A DNA stretch of 64,000 bases. Source: SKVR01 sp046291875 (GTDB lineage Bacteria; Bacteroidota; Bacteroidia; Bacteroidales; UBA7960). Location: positions 1-64,000 of the forward strand of contig JBKBSF010000023.1 of NCBI GenBank assembly GCA_046291875.1, read 5' to 3'. The notes below the pieces were generated by a model. The model searched no databases and had not been told where the DNA came from. It saw nothing but the letters and a program-made list of their open reading frames with translations. Below are positions 24,848-33,347 of the stretch, in pieces. The translations under genes were made by a program, and so were the position numbers. How positions within the stretch are numbered: position 1 is the first letter of the stretch; every line of letters begins with the position of its first letter.

Positions 24848-27292
24848 TTAGATCTTCAGGCGCAATCCCATCAGGAAATGACGGCCCGCCTGGGGGAAAT
24901 AACCATCATCGAGCGTTTGCACCAGGCCATCTACAGCACCTTTGTATACCCATGCATTGGTAATGTATTGCTCAGCCAGCAAATTGCAGATGCCAAAGGT
25001 CAGCTCCAGTTGCCGGAAAAGACCATTCTCCAACGACCACCCAAACAACAGGTCATTTACCAGGTAAGGATCCAGCATTCTGTTGGCATTGCTGGTATTA
25101 TCAATGTACTGCTTGCCCACATACTTGGAAATCAGATTTACAGAGAAAGCAGGCAGAGGTCTGATTTCCAGTTTACTTGCAGCCACAACCGAGGGAGAGA
25201 AGGCGATATCTGTATTGGAATAGGTTTGCTGGTGAGTGGCTTCACCAAGCCAGTTGCCATCGGCATCGTACTCGTCAGAAAACTCAACAAACTCGCGGAT
25301 CTTGTTTTGGCTGAGTGTAATATTGCCAGACCACCCGAGCAACCTGGAGAAACGATAAGCCCCTTCCAGCTCCACTCCTACCCTGTAGCTCCTGTCGATG
25401 TTGGTTCTGGAGAAACCTCCCACATCGTTGATCTGTCCGGTAAGTACCAACTGATCCTTATAGTCCATAAGATAGAGGTTGGCGGCAAGCAGGGTTTTTG
25501 AAGTATTCATTCGCCAGCCCAGTTCAACATTGCGAAGGGTTTCGTGGCGGGGTCTGCTATCGGGAGAAGACTCGGTAAAATCGCGTCGAACAGGCTCGCG
25601 ATTGCTCATCCCGGCGAAAAGTGAAAGGGTTTGCCCCTCGTTCATTTGCCACATAAAGCCGGTCTTGGGGTTCCAGAAATGAAAAACCGCTGTTTGGTCC
25701 ACATTCACCACCTCATTGTTTACCATGGCCCTGCCCACAAAAGTGTAGTTGATATGGCGATACTGCTGGTCGAGGTAAAAATACAATTGCGGGTTGAGCT
25801 CAAAGTTGAACTTCAGGAAAGAGTTAAAATCCTTCTTCTCAGCTCCATTATCGTAATACCTGTGATTTTTGTCAAAATCAGTTGCCAACCTGGCCCAGAT
25901 GATCTTTCCGAAATGATCTCCTTCGTAGATATTGTATCCACCCCCCCACACAGCGTTTAATCCTTGCCGTCCGGAGTAGTCCAGCGCCCAGGTCAAACCG
26001 TAGAAATGGTTGTCGAGCCAACGTTGTCTTACAAGGTCTGTACGTGAGAAAACCTGGTTGTCGATCACCACATTGGGCAATCCGTAACGCGAGAACCGGT
26101 CGTTTTGCCGGTATTGCTCGTAGTAGCCTCTGCCGTAGGTATAATGCAAAGAGGTATTGGCTACCCAATTGAGCCCCAGCCGGTGCGTTACATGCAGCTG
26201 GTAATGATCCTGCTGGTAGTTATCGGTTTCATTCTCATAAAACCGCATATTGCCCTCTGTGTCAAAGTACATCCCTGAGGGGTTAAATGTTCTCTGACTT
26301 TCGAGCATTGAACCGGGCACTCCATTCCAGGCCTGGTAGGTGGTTTCCTTTCCGCTAAAGGTAATGGCCTGAACCACTGTATTTGCACCATAATATCCCC
26401 CTGAAAGGTAAAATGATTTCAGATCAGAGAAAGATCTGTCAATGTATCCATCGGAGCTTATCCTGGATAGCCTTCCATCAAATGCCCACCTCTGAGCCAT
26501 CAGCCCAGTGCCAAAGTTGGCAGTATTGCGCAGAGTATTGAAAGAACCTCCACTGGTAACGATCTCTGCATACGGATCGGCATTGAGGCCGGTAGTAGAC
26601 AAACTTATGGTAGCTCCAAAAGCGGCAGCACCGTGTGTACTGGTACCCACTCCTCGCTGTATCTGGATATTTTCGGTGGAGGAAGCAATGTCGGGCATAT
26701 TGACCCACCAAACCCCATGCGACTCTGCATCATTTATGGGAACACCATTGAGGGTAACATTGATCCTTGAATTGTCGCTTCCTCTGATGTTCATCCAGGT
26801 ATAACCAATGCCGGCACCGGCATCAGAACTGGTAATCAGGCTGGGGGTAAGAGACAAAAGAAAAGGGAGATCCTGCCCCAGATTGCGGGCTGCAATTTCG
26901 CTGGCCGACACATTGGTATGGGTTGAGGGAGTGCGGCTGTCGGCCCGGGTGGCCTGTACAATTACTTCCTGCGACATCAGCATCGATCGCTCCAGGCTGA
27001 TAGCCAGGGGCTGATTTCCCTGAAGGCTCATATCAACCTCTACCGTTTGGGGTTCGAATCCCACAAAAGAAATCCGCAGGCTTACTAATGGGCCGGCAAT
27101 ATTGCCAAAACGGAAAGTTCCGTTGCTGGAGGTATGCACCCCCTGAAATGTTCCCTCCACCATTACACTGGCCCCGGGTAAGGGGCTACCATCGGCTGCA
27201 TCTGTAACGACTCCGTGCAGCACGTTTTGTGCTGATACAGGCAAAACAAAGCAAGCCCATACAAGCAAGACAAAAAACTGTTTCATAAACAT
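24848..27292 (-). CDS. TonB-dependent receptor under TPP riboswitch, probable thiamin outer-membrane importer
   Basis: The 814-residue product has a signal peptide (to PVSAQ), a carboxypeptidase-regulatory-like domain (about 23-110, TDAADGSPLPGASVMVEGT), a TonB plug (about 120-240; MNIRGSDNSRINVTLNGVPI, IQIQRGVGTSTHGAAAFGA) and a beta-barrel ending in GLRLKI. The barrel alone does not reveal a substrate. The assignment to thiamin or its phosphates rests on the TPP riboswitch in the leader (27354-27433), the arrangement known for thiamin outer-membrane receptors in Bacteroidota. There is no inner-membrane thiamin carrier next to it. Starts at 27292 and 27286 are both possible. Confidence 0.88.
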   Translation of the reverse strand: MFMKQFFVLLVWACFVLPVSAQNVLHGVVTDAADGSPLPGASVMVEGTFQGVHTSSNGTFRFGNIAGPLVSLRISFVGFEPQTVEVDMSLQGNQPLAISLERSMLMSQEVIVQATRADSRTPSTHTNVSASEIAARNLGQDLPFLLSLTPSLITSSDAGAGIGYTWMNIRGSDNSRINVTLNGVPINDAESHGVWWVNMPDIASSTENIQIQRGVGTSTHGAAAFGATISLSTTGLNADPYAEIVTSGGSFNTLRNTANFGTGLMAQRWAFDGRLSRISSDGYIDRSFSDLKSFYLSGGYYGANTVVQAITFSGKETTYQAWNGVPGSMLESQRTFNPSGMYFDTEGNMRFYENETDNYQQDHYQLHVTHRLGLNWVANTSLHYTYGRGYYEQYRQNDRFSRYGLPNVVIDNQVFSRTDLVRQRWLDNHFYGLTWALDYSGRQGLNAVWGGGYNIYEGDHFGKIIWARLATDFDKNHRYYDNGAEKKDFNSFLKFNFELNPQLYFYLDQQYRHINYTFVGRAMVNNEVVNVDQTAVFHFWNPKTGFMWQMNEGQTLSLFAGMSNREPVRRDFTESSPDSRPRHETLRNVELGWRMNTSKTLLAANLYLMDYKDQLVLTGQINDVGGFSRTNIDRSYRVGVELEGAYRFSRLLGWSGNITLSQNKIREFVEFSDEYDADGNWLGEATHQQTYSNTDIAFSPSVVAASKLEIRPLPAFSVNLISKYVGKQYIDNTSNANRMLDPYLVNDLLFGWSLENGLFRQLELTFGICNLLAEQYITNAWVYKGAVDGLVQTLDDGYFPQAGRHFLMGLRLKI

Positions 27293-27353
27293 TTGTTAAT
27301 TAATGGGTTTAACTAATAGAGGCTGTAGGGGTAGATAGCCTCCTTAAAGCTTA

Positions 27354-27433
27354 TCCCGTTCCCTTCGCCGGCATTACCCGGAGCAGGTTCAATGGGTTTG
27401 ATCTCAGCCCGTTACTTTTGGGCACCCCTAGCA
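27354..27433 (-). promoter_or_regulatory. TPP (THI-box) riboswitch
   Basis: The minus strand contains AGGGGTGCC (P1/P2 side), CTGAGATCAAACCC, TTGAACCTG, CCGGGTAATGCCGGCG and AAGGGAA in the order and spacing of the thiamin pyrophosphate aptamer. Downstream at 27319-27342 a GAGGCT/AGCCTC hairpin covers part of an AAGGAGG sequence at about 27339-27345, which could be the expression platform, although that purine run is about 50 nt from the start codon. High TPP should lower expression of the receptor gene. Confidence 0.95.
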
Positions 27434-27488
27434 AGAAAAAGCAATATTCCGCCAAAAGAACTTACTACATTGCGGCTGTATTGCTGTG

Positions 27489-27496
27489 CAAAGGTA
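27489..27496 (-). promoter_or_regulatory. -7 promoter element for the riboswitch-receptor transcript
   Basis: The minus strand reads TACCTTTG (TAnnTTTG), 55 bp upstream of the aptamer. Confidence 0.45.
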
Positions 27497-27567
27497 AATA
27501 CTCCTGTGCAAAAAAGAAATATTTTCCTTTGTTTTTAACCTTTTCGGTGCAGTTTCACCGATTTGGC

Positions 27568-27575
27568 TATATTTG
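27568..27575 (+). promoter_or_regulatory. -7 promoter element for aroQ
   Basis: TATATTTG matches TAnnTTTG and ends 27 bp before the aroQ ATG. The riboswitch transcript and aroQ diverge from this gap. Confidence 0.5.
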
Positions 27576-27602
27576 CCGCAGCTTGAAACTAATACTAACG
27601 CG

Positions 27603-28037
27603 ATGAAGATCATTATAATCAATGGACCCAATCTGAACCTTCTGGGTACAAGACAAACCTCCATTTACGGCAATACCTTTTTTGAAGATTACCTCAAAGC
27701 ATTACAAAAAGCTTATCCTGAAGTAAACCTGGAATATTACCACAGCAATGTAGAAGGAGAGCTCATCAACAAGTTGCACGAAACAGGCTTTACCTATCAT
27801 GGTATTATTCTCAATGCAGGTGGGTATACCCACACATCCGTTGCCATTGCAGATGCCGTAATGGCTATCAATACACCGGTTGTTGAAGTACACGTATCCA
27901 ATATTTATTCAAGAGAAAGCTTCAGGCACACCTCCATGATTGCACCTGCATGCATGGGTACTATTGCAGGGTTTGGGCTCGATGGATACAGGCTGGCACT
28001 TGAAAGCCTTATAAATGCAAAGAAAATTACCGGGTAA
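27603..28037 (+). CDS. aroQ: 3-dehydroquinate dehydratase, type II
   Basis: The 144-residue product is a flavodoxin-like type II dehydroquinase, the third step of the shikimate pathway (3-dehydroquinate to 3-dehydroshikimate). The start at 27603 gives the family opening IIIINGPNLNLLGTRQTSIYG, with the catalytic Tyr in SIYG and the lid Arg in GTRQ. Later motifs are NSNVEGELIN-like (SNVEGELINKLHE), ILNAGGYTHTSVAIADA, PVVEVHVSNIYSRESFR and the C-terminal GFGLDGYRLAL. Length and motifs are complete. It stands alone and converges with the glycosyltransferase gene. Confidence 0.96.
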   Translation: MKIIIINGPNLNLLGTRQTSIYGNTFFEDYLKALQKAYPEVNLEYYHSNVEGELINKLHETGFTYHGIILNAGGYTHTSVAIADAVMAINTPVVEVHVSNIYSRESFRHTSMIAPACMGTIAGFGLDGYRLALESLINAKKITG

Positions 28038-28077
28038 CAAGCTAATCACAGACCCTCAACACAAACATCGAAGCGTT

Positions 28078-29109
28078 TCAGATACCTCGGAATGCTTTGG
28101 GTTTAAGTTGATCAAAACGTTTGATCCGCTTCAGGAAATAGGAAAACACTATGCTTCGGTGATATACCGGACTTCCGTTGGAGCGTGTCAGCTGCCTGCT
28201 TTGTTTCCTTTTTCCTGGCATGAGGAGGAAAAAAGCGAACAAAGCCTTGTACACTGCAAGAAAATCCTGGTTCTGCCCTTTAAGCAAAAATACCACAGCA
28301 GCTACCTGATCAAGGACCAATCGTTGCAGCAAAACAGGGTAAAACCGACGGGCGGGTAGATTTTTTGCAAGCAAAAGCAGGTTGTTGCGAAAGTTCAGAA
28401 ACGTTTTGCGGGGGTTGTTACGTGGCAGAGTGCCTCCTCCCACATGGTATACCACAGAAGAGGGCTCACAAATGATTTTCTTTCCCATACGCCCGAGCCT
28501 CCAGCAAAGGTCGATCTCTTCCATGTGCGCAAAAAACACAGGATCCAATGCCCCTGCACGATGAAAATCTGAAGCCCTGACAAATAAACAAGCACCCGTA
28601 GCCCAGAACACCTGCGCAGTGCTGTTGTATTGCCCTTTATCTTCCTCGGTATGGTCAAAAACTCTTCCACGACAGAAAGGATAACCCAGGTAATCGATAA
28701 AACCACCCGCAGCCCCAGCATACTCAAATCGTTCCCGATCGGAATAAGCAAGGATTTTGGGCTGGCAGGCAGCAATCTCCGGATCCTGATCCATTACACT
28801 AACAATACGATCTATCCACCCTTCCTCCACCTCTATATCCGAGTTGAGCAACACATAATAGGTAGCTTTGATCTGCTCCAGGGCAAGGTTGTAGCCCCCG
28901 GTATAACCATGATTTTCCTTCAGGTCAAGGGTAGCCACTTCAGGAAATCTCGTCTTCAGGAAAGCAAGAGAACCATCAATGGAGCCGTTATCAGCCACAA
29001 ATACTTCTGCAAATGAAGGATTGTATTTCAATACGGAAGGAAGAAATCTTTCCAGAAAGGATTTTCCGTTCCAGTTCAGGATAACAACGGCAACTTTTGG
29101 TTCCTTCAT
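28078..29109 (-). CDS. Glycosyltransferase family 2 (rhamnosyltransferase-like)
   Basis: The 343-residue product has a GT-A fold with VAVVILNWNGKSFLE at the N-terminus, the nucleotide-binding VADNGSIDGS, YYVLLNSDIEVEEGW carrying the DxD-like motif (residues about 92-97), and FAHMEEIDLCWRLG with the acceptor-side acid. The C-terminal 100 residues contain a hydrophobic stretch (YKALFAFFLLMPG) that may hold it at the membrane. It probably adds a sugar to a surface glycan or lipid; donor and acceptor are unknown. Start 29109 was preferred over 29118 because family members begin close to the first beta strand. Confidence 0.9.
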   Translation of the reverse strand: MKEPKVAVVILNWNGKSFLERFLPSVLKYNPSFAEVFVADNGSIDGSLAFLKTRFPEVATLDLKENHGYTGGYNLALEQIKATYYVLLNSDIEVEEGWIDRIVSVMDQDPEIAACQPKILAYSDRERFEYAGAAGGFIDYLGYPFCRGRVFDHTEEDKGQYNSTAQVFWATGACLFVRASDFHRAGALDPVFFAHMEEIDLCWRLGRMGKKIICEPSSVVYHVGGGTLPRNNPRKTFLNFRNNLLLLAKNLPARRFYPVLLQRLVLDQVAAVVFLLKGQNQDFLAVYKALFAFFLLMPGKRKQSRQLTRSNGSPVYHRSIVFSYFLKRIKRFDQLKPKAFRGI

Positions 29110-29191
29110 AAAAAACATCTGGGAGGTAGGTATGAAAATAAAACGGCTTTTCTTGAGGATTGTTATGGAAAATTGCCCTCTACAAGCATCT

Positions 29192-29199
29192 CAAAGGTA
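29192..29199 (-). promoter_or_regulatory. -7 promoter element for the glycosyltransferase gene
   Basis: The minus strand reads TACCTTTG, 82 bp upstream of the start at 29109. Confidence 0.4.
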
Positions 29200-29344
29200 G
29201 TCAATTCTTACAAGTTTTAAAATTTCTGAACTTCCGGAGGCATTCATCCACCCTATAAATAACTGATATAAAAGGCCGTATGCAGCCATTAAACATTTTT
29301 CAGAGGAGGTATTATTTTTTACTTGCCGGGAATATTTTTTTTTG

Positions 29345-29352
29345 TACTTTTG
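29345..29352 (+). promoter_or_regulatory. -7 promoter element for tRNA-Ser
   Basis: TACTTTTG (TAnnTTTG) lies 5 bp before the mature 5' end of tRNA-Ser. A CTTG at 29322-29325, 19 bp upstream, may be the -33 element. Confidence 0.55.
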
Positions 29353-29357
29353 CCCCC

Positions 29358-29445
<88 letters not shown>

Positions 29446-29454
29446 AGAGAAAAC

Positions 29455-29491
29455 AAAAAAAGCACAGCGAAAATTCAGCTGTGCTTTTTTT
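29455..29491 (+). terminator. Rho-independent terminator after tRNA-Ser
   Basis: AAAAAAGCACAGC pairs with GCTGTGCTTTTTT around a 9-nt loop, ending in a T run. The flanking A run lets it work in both directions, so it may also end cas6 transcripts arriving from the right. Confidence 0.88.
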
Positions 29492-29546
29492 GTTTTACGT
29501 CTTTTGGGTTTTCCCCATTCTATAACGATTTCTCAGTATAAAAAAG

Positions 29547-30341
29547 TTAGGGCTGCATCTTGAATTCGCAACACCCAAAGCCCAGATGATTGAGATCGCC
29601 AAAACCACCCTGTAGCCCAATTTGCAATAAGGGTTCCGGGGCCTGGATTCGAAAGTCGAACCAATAACCCTTCACGGCTTTCTGATGCGGGGTATCCGTT
29701 TTAATTTTCACTACTTTGGCCCTGGGCTTACCCAGAAGTTCAAACTTCAAATCCTGCAAACCGCTAAGCCCGGCTGCCGCATCGGGCAGTATTCTTATCA
29801 TGTGGGCATATTTTGCCATGAGGCTTTTAAAGAACACCTTATCAAAATCTTTTTGATCGGGAGAGAGATACGACCCGTCGGTCTTGCCTGGCTCTGCAAT
29901 AAGCATGGGAGAGAGACAACTCAGCGAGATCATACCTGACTTATCCTTGGTTTCCATATCCAGTGCACTTACTTTCTCTACCCGGAAGGCAGTTTTACCC
30001 CTCATATCGCCGATCTTGAACTCCTTTCCGGCAAACATATCGGGGATAAATTCCCCAATCCCTTTATCGGCATAAAAAGAGAGCACAATACCCGCCACAG
30101 GCTTCTCCAGAGATATTTTATCGTCCTGGTGCTTGTGCCCGCTGAAAACCAAATCGGAGAAGGTAAAAAGGCGGTACTCTCCCGATGCATCCAGATAGGA
30201 CTTTTCTTTAAGCCATGAAATGAATTTTGGATTTTCAAAATGCAGCACCTTATGTATCCAGGAGGAAATTTCACTCTGATAATTTACCGGCAAATTGTAG
30301 GGAGCATCTCCCAAAACGGCTAAATCGATTTTAAACCTCAT
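29547..30341 (-). CDS. cas6: Cas6-family CRISPR RNA endonuclease, isolated
   Basis: The 264-residue product looks like Cas6, which cuts CRISPR repeat RNA to make crRNAs. The N-terminal ferredoxin-like half has the pattern LPVNYQSEISSWIHKVL (Tyr21 and His30 in positions where Cas6 enzymes carry active-site residues), followed by FISWLKEKSY and the central strand FTFSDLVFSG. The C-terminal half ends with the glycine-rich loop GGFGDLNHLGFGCCEF (about 244-259), the hallmark of the family. Length is normal. No other cas gene and no repeat array lies within the window; the neighbours are tRNA-Ser and an OmpA/TPR lipoprotein gene. It is either a stand-alone processing enzyme acting on a distant array or a remnant. 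Confidence 0.87.
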   Translation of the reverse strand: MRFKIDLAVLGDAPYNLPVNYQSEISSWIHKVLHFENPKFISWLKEKSYLDASGEYRLFTFSDLVFSGHKHQDDKISLEKPVAGIVLSFYADKGIGEFIPDMFAGKEFKIGDMRGKTAFRVEKVSALDMETKDKSGMISLSCLSPMLIAEPGKTDGSYLSPDQKDFDKVFFKSLMAKYAHMIRILPDAAAGLSGLQDLKFELLGKPRAKVVKIKTDTPHQKAVKGYWFDFRIQAPEPLLQIGLQGGFGDLNHLGFGCCEFKMQP

Positions 30342-30510
30342 GATGATCCTTCAATATTAAATACGCTTCAATCGAATTTGATTAGTGGTCAGAAAAAGAA
30401 TGGAATAAAAAGGAGCGTTCAGGTATGAGCAATGCAGTATTGTTCTATAAAAATAGTAAATGCCTCAATAAAAATAAAAGCAAAAGCGAAAAAAACTTGG
30501 TTAAAAAGGC

Positions 30511-30544
30511 GAAAGCCACTCAAAACGTGTTTTGAGTGGCTTTC
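30511..30544 (-). terminator. Terminator of the OmpA/TPR lipoprotein gene
   Basis: A perfect 16-bp inverted repeat (GAAAGCCACTCAAAAC and its complement, 2-nt spacer) starts 24 bp after the stop at 30568. On the minus strand it is followed by a short T-rich stretch (CGCCTTTTTAACC). The 169 bp between it and cas6 hold no repeat array. Confidence 0.82.
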
Positions 30545-30567
30545 GGAATCTTATTCAGGACCGCAGA

Positions 30568-32307
30568 TTATCTTACGATTTCCTGGAATTCAGCTACATT
30601 GAAGTAGCGAATAAATTCGCGGTCAATTCTGGCTTCTTCTTTGTAAGCAGGGTTCAGCTGTACAGCTTTCCTGAGGTTTTCGAATACCATATTGTTGTTC
30701 TGCCTGCGGGCACCAATGATAGCTTTCAGGTAAGCTACAGAAGCTGTTTCCTGAGCACACTCCAGGTTGGTCATTGCAGCAGACTCGTTGCCAGCCATCA
30801 GGTGAGCCAAAGCAACATTATGGGTGCAGGTGCGACCGGCAAAAGAAGTAAGAGCGGCCTGGTAGTCACCTTTCTGGATCATCAGAATACCTACGTTGTA
30901 GTTAACCCTGATGCCTTGTCCCTGAGCAGCCTCAAAATAAGACTGAGCATTCTCTTTGTCGCCTTCCCATGCAGCCACAACACCCAGGTTGTTGAGAACG
31001 TGTCCGTTGTTAGGAGCAAGCTGGTTGGCTTTTTCAAGATCTCTGGCAGCTGAAGCAGCATCACCTTTCTTCAGGTAAACATAGGCAGCATTGTTGAAGC
31101 CTCTGTAATCCTGGGGGAAAAGTCTCTGAGCAGACTTGTAAATAGCCAGCTGGGTATCCAGATTTTGTGTAAGAGTAGCTGCATAAAGAAGTTCTTTCAC
31201 ATCAAGTTTTGAAGGGTCTTCAGTAGAAAGTCTTGCAATCTCTTCGTCCGTTTTCTTGGGCTCGAAAGCAGTTACAACGATCTCACCACGACGCAGGGGC
31301 TCAAGAAGTTTTTCTACCTCAGCGTAAATGATGGTCATATCCTTGATTCTTCTTTCTCTTTCAGCAGGACGCAATTGAGAGTTGATTACATTGGCAATGG
31401 CTTGCTTATCGCGAATGTTGCTGGCATTGAGAACAGTCATAAATCCGTCGAAATCTTCACCCTTGGCAGTAACCTTCAGTGCAGGTCTTTCAATGGTAGT
31501 TCTGAGTTCTCTTTCCAGTCTGCGGAACATGTCGTTAACATAAGTTTCGGTGGCTTTGGCCCTGTTTTCAGAAAGCTTTTCATTGAAAGCTACTTCACCC
31601 TCGGGAGAAGCCCAGGCATTGATCTCGATAGATTTGATCTTCCACTGCTTCTTAAGGAATTCGTTGAGATCAGCAATAGCTTTTCTTGCTTCTTCATTGC
31701 GGTTGAGAGCCAATCTCCAGTCAATATTATGCCTCATATAGGCAAAATAAATATTAGCTTTTCTGGTAACGGTGGTTTCCTTCTCGTAACCGTGAGGAGC
31801 CAAAGCCAGATCCTGATCGCGGTCAACGCGCTGTGAGGTGTTGATAACACCATCTGCTACTTTTCTCTCGGGCAGCATGGTAATATCACCTTCGCGGCCT
31901 TCGCGATACACTCTTGCACGGATTACCAGCTCAGAGGCCTGCATGCCTTCTTCGAATGCAACAGCATCAGCAAAGCTGAAAGTTGTGGGTGCATTGCGGT
32001 TTACCACGGTACCTTGCCCGGAGGTTTTTTCTCCTCTCAGGTAAATGGTAGCAAGTTCTCTTTCTCCACCTTCGAATTTCAAAACAGGAGTAAGCTCAAC
32101 TTTTGCACGGGCATGGAAATACTTCTCGCTTACACGGCCATTCACATTTACAGCAATTTCACCACCATGATTTTCCAAAGGATTCTGCTGGGGAGTATAG
32201 GTTACTCCATTGCCATAATCCCTGATCATCTTGTTCAGTCCACAACTGCTGAAAAATGCAGCCGTTATAAGCAGCACGGCTAAAACTTTTACGTTAACGT
32301 TCTTCAT
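30568..32307 (-). CDS. OmpA-like/TPR lipoprotein
   Basis: The 579-residue product begins with a lipoprotein signal (AAFFSSC, Cys22). Residues about 30-180 are beta-rich. Residues about 195-300 resemble an OmpA-like peptidoglycan-binding region (IKSIEINAWASPEGEVAFNE followed by LSENRAKATETYV). Residues about 385-540 contain TPR repeats (YRGFNNAAYVYLKKGDAASA; NNLGVVAAWEGDKENAQSYF). It is probably an envelope scaffold anchored at the outer membrane; partners are unknown. It is a single-gene unit with its own promoter (32399-32406) and a strong terminator. Related lipoproteins are widespread in Bacteroidota, to my knowledge without a settled function. Confidence 0.82.
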   Translation of the reverse strand: MKNVNVKVLAVLLITAAFFSSCGLNKMIRDYGNGVTYTPQQNPLENHGGEIAVNVNGRVSEKYFHARAKVELTPVLKFEGGERELATIYLRGEKTSGQGTVVNRNAPTTFSFADAVAFEEGMQASELVIRARVYREGREGDITMLPERKVADGVINTSQRVDRDQDLALAPHGYEKETTVTRKANIYFAYMRHNIDWRLALNRNEEARKAIADLNEFLKKQWKIKSIEINAWASPEGEVAFNEKLSENRAKATETYVNDMFRRLERELRTTIERPALKVTAKGEDFDGFMTVLNASNIRDKQAIANVINSQLRPAERERRIKDMTIIYAEVEKLLEPLRRGEIVVTAFEPKKTDEEIARLSTEDPSKLDVKELLYAATLTQNLDTQLAIYKSAQRLFPQDYRGFNNAAYVYLKKGDAASAARDLEKANQLAPNNGHVLNNLGVVAAWEGDKENAQSYFEAAQGQGIRVNYNVGILMIQKGDYQAALTSFAGRTCTHNVALAHLMAGNESAAMTNLECAQETASVAYLKAIIGARRQNNNMVFENLRKAVQLNPAYKEEARIDREFIRYFNVAEFQEIVR

Positions 32308-32398
32308 AGTTTTTAATTTATAGATTAATCTCCAGGTTTTGGGGTTTTCGATTTAACATATTGATTTTGAAAATTCTCTCAAAAATGAATAACAAGTA

Positions 32399-32406
32399 CA
32401 AATATA
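32399..32406 (-). promoter_or_regulatory. -7 promoter element for the OmpA/TPR lipoprotein gene
   Basis: The minus strand reads TATATTTG, 92 bp upstream of the start at 32307. The A/T-rich stretch 32407-32700 beyond it contains nothing else that I can identify. Confidence 0.5.
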
Positions 32407-32724
32407 TAAAAAAATCTAACCACACTTGCATTTTTACGTGCATTGTTTATTGCGGGTTTCAATTCCTTTAGACAATATATACCCTTTATTCAGGCTGCAA
32501 AGTAACAAAAAATATCAAATCATTGTTTGAAATCCACCCGTCTATTGCAATTTTTAGCAATTTTGTAAAATAATAAAACGCTTATCAGCTATCACGATTC
32601 CTTAATGTATTGAAATACACCGTACAATTTGGCGATACGAACAAATCAGGATTTCCCACAGTCCGGCTTTTGAAAAACAGAACATATTTTTTGAAAATCT
32701 TTTTGCCAAAATGAAAATTAGTTT

Positions 32725-32732
32725 TACATTTG
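32725..32732 (+). promoter_or_regulatory. -7 promoter element for tRNA-Glu (first copy) and rpsT
   Basis: TACATTTG (TAnnTTTG) is preceded by TTTG at 32702-32705 with a 19-bp spacer, a complete Bacteroidota promoter. It is 16 bp before the tRNA. Confidence 0.7.
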
Positions 32733-32748
32733 CACTCCTTTTTAACAA

Positions 32749-32823
32749 GGCCCGTTCGTCTAGGGGTTAGGACGCAAGGTTTTCATCCTTGTAGCAGGGG
32801 TTCGAATCCCCTACGGGCTACCA
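32749..32823 (+). tRNA. tRNA-Glu (anticodon UUC), first copy, CCA encoded
   Basis: The acceptor stem GGCCCGT pairs with ACGGGCT (with a G-T first pair). The anticodon loop TTTTCAT gives anticodon TTC and the T-loop region reads GGGTTCGAATCCC. The genome encodes the terminal CCA. The first 72 nt are identical to 33199-33270. rpsT follows 48 bp downstream with no terminator between them, so they may be co-transcribed. Confidence 0.96.
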
Positions 32824-32871
32824 GCAAATAGAAATAGATTATTATTTACCTGAGAAGAAAAAAAAATTATC

Positions 32872-33123
32872 ATGGCCAACCATAAATCAGCAAAAAAGAG
32901 GATCCGGTCAAACAATGCTAAAAGACTTCGCAACCGTTATTATGCGAAAACTACCCGCAATGCCGTAAAAAGGCTCAGAATGACCACCGATAAAAACGAT
33001 GCCGTAGAAAAACTGCCCAAGGTAGTTGCTCTTCTTGATAAACTGGCCAAGAGATCAGTGATTCATAAGAACAAAGCATCTAACCTGAAGTCGAAGTTAA
33101 CCAAATACGTTAACACGCTTTAG
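32872..33123 (+). CDS. rpsT: 30S ribosomal protein S20
   Basis: The 83-residue, very basic helical protein binds 16S rRNA during small-subunit assembly. The opening MANHKSAKKRIRSNNAKRLR and the later AVEKLPKVVALLDKLAKRSV with IHKNKASNLKSKLTK are typical of S20, and the length is normal. It lies between two identical tRNA-Glu genes and is probably expressed from the promoter ahead of the first one. Confidence 0.97.
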   Translation: MANHKSAKKRIRSNNAKRLRNRYYAKTTRNAVKRLRMTTDKNDAVEKLPKVVALLDKLAKRSVIHKNKASNLKSKLTKYVNTL

Positions 33124-33173
33124 AAAATTTGCGAGCCCGGTGCAAAAATTATTTGGGTTTCAAAAAAAAAATC

Positions 33174-33181
33174 TAATTTTG
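33174..33181 (+). promoter_or_regulatory. -7 promoter element for tRNA-Glu (second copy)
   Basis: TAATTTTG with a TTTG -33 box at 33152-33155 (18-bp spacer), 17 bp before the tRNA, mirrors the first copy. Confidence 0.7.
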
Positions 33182-33198
33182 CACTGCTCAAAAAAAAT

Positions 33199-33270
33199 GG
33201 CCCGTTCGTCTAGGGGTTAGGACGCAAGGTTTTCATCCTTGTAGCAGGGGTTCGAATCCCCTACGGGCTA
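33199..33270 (+). tRNA. tRNA-Glu (anticodon UUC), second copy, no CCA encoded
   Basis: The 72 nt are identical to the first copy; the next bases are CTA rather than CCA, so this copy needs CCA addition. A terminator follows directly. Confidence 0.96.
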
Positions 33271-33272
33271 CT

Positions 33273-33307
33273 AAAAAAGGCTTTTGTTGATCAAAAGCCT
33301 TTTTTTT
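33273..33307 (+). terminator. Rho-independent terminator after the second tRNA-Glu
   Basis: AAAAAAGGCTTTTG pairs perfectly with CAAAAGCCTTTTTT around a 5-nt loop, ending in a T run. Confidence 0.93.
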
Positions 33308-33347
33308 ATGCCGTTTATTCATTAATTTAGACCAAATCCTTAAATTT

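Noticed and set aside
30342..30567. Possible CRISPR array beside cas6
   Set aside because: Only one perfect inverted repeat is present and it behaves as a terminator; there are no regularly spaced repeats or spacers.
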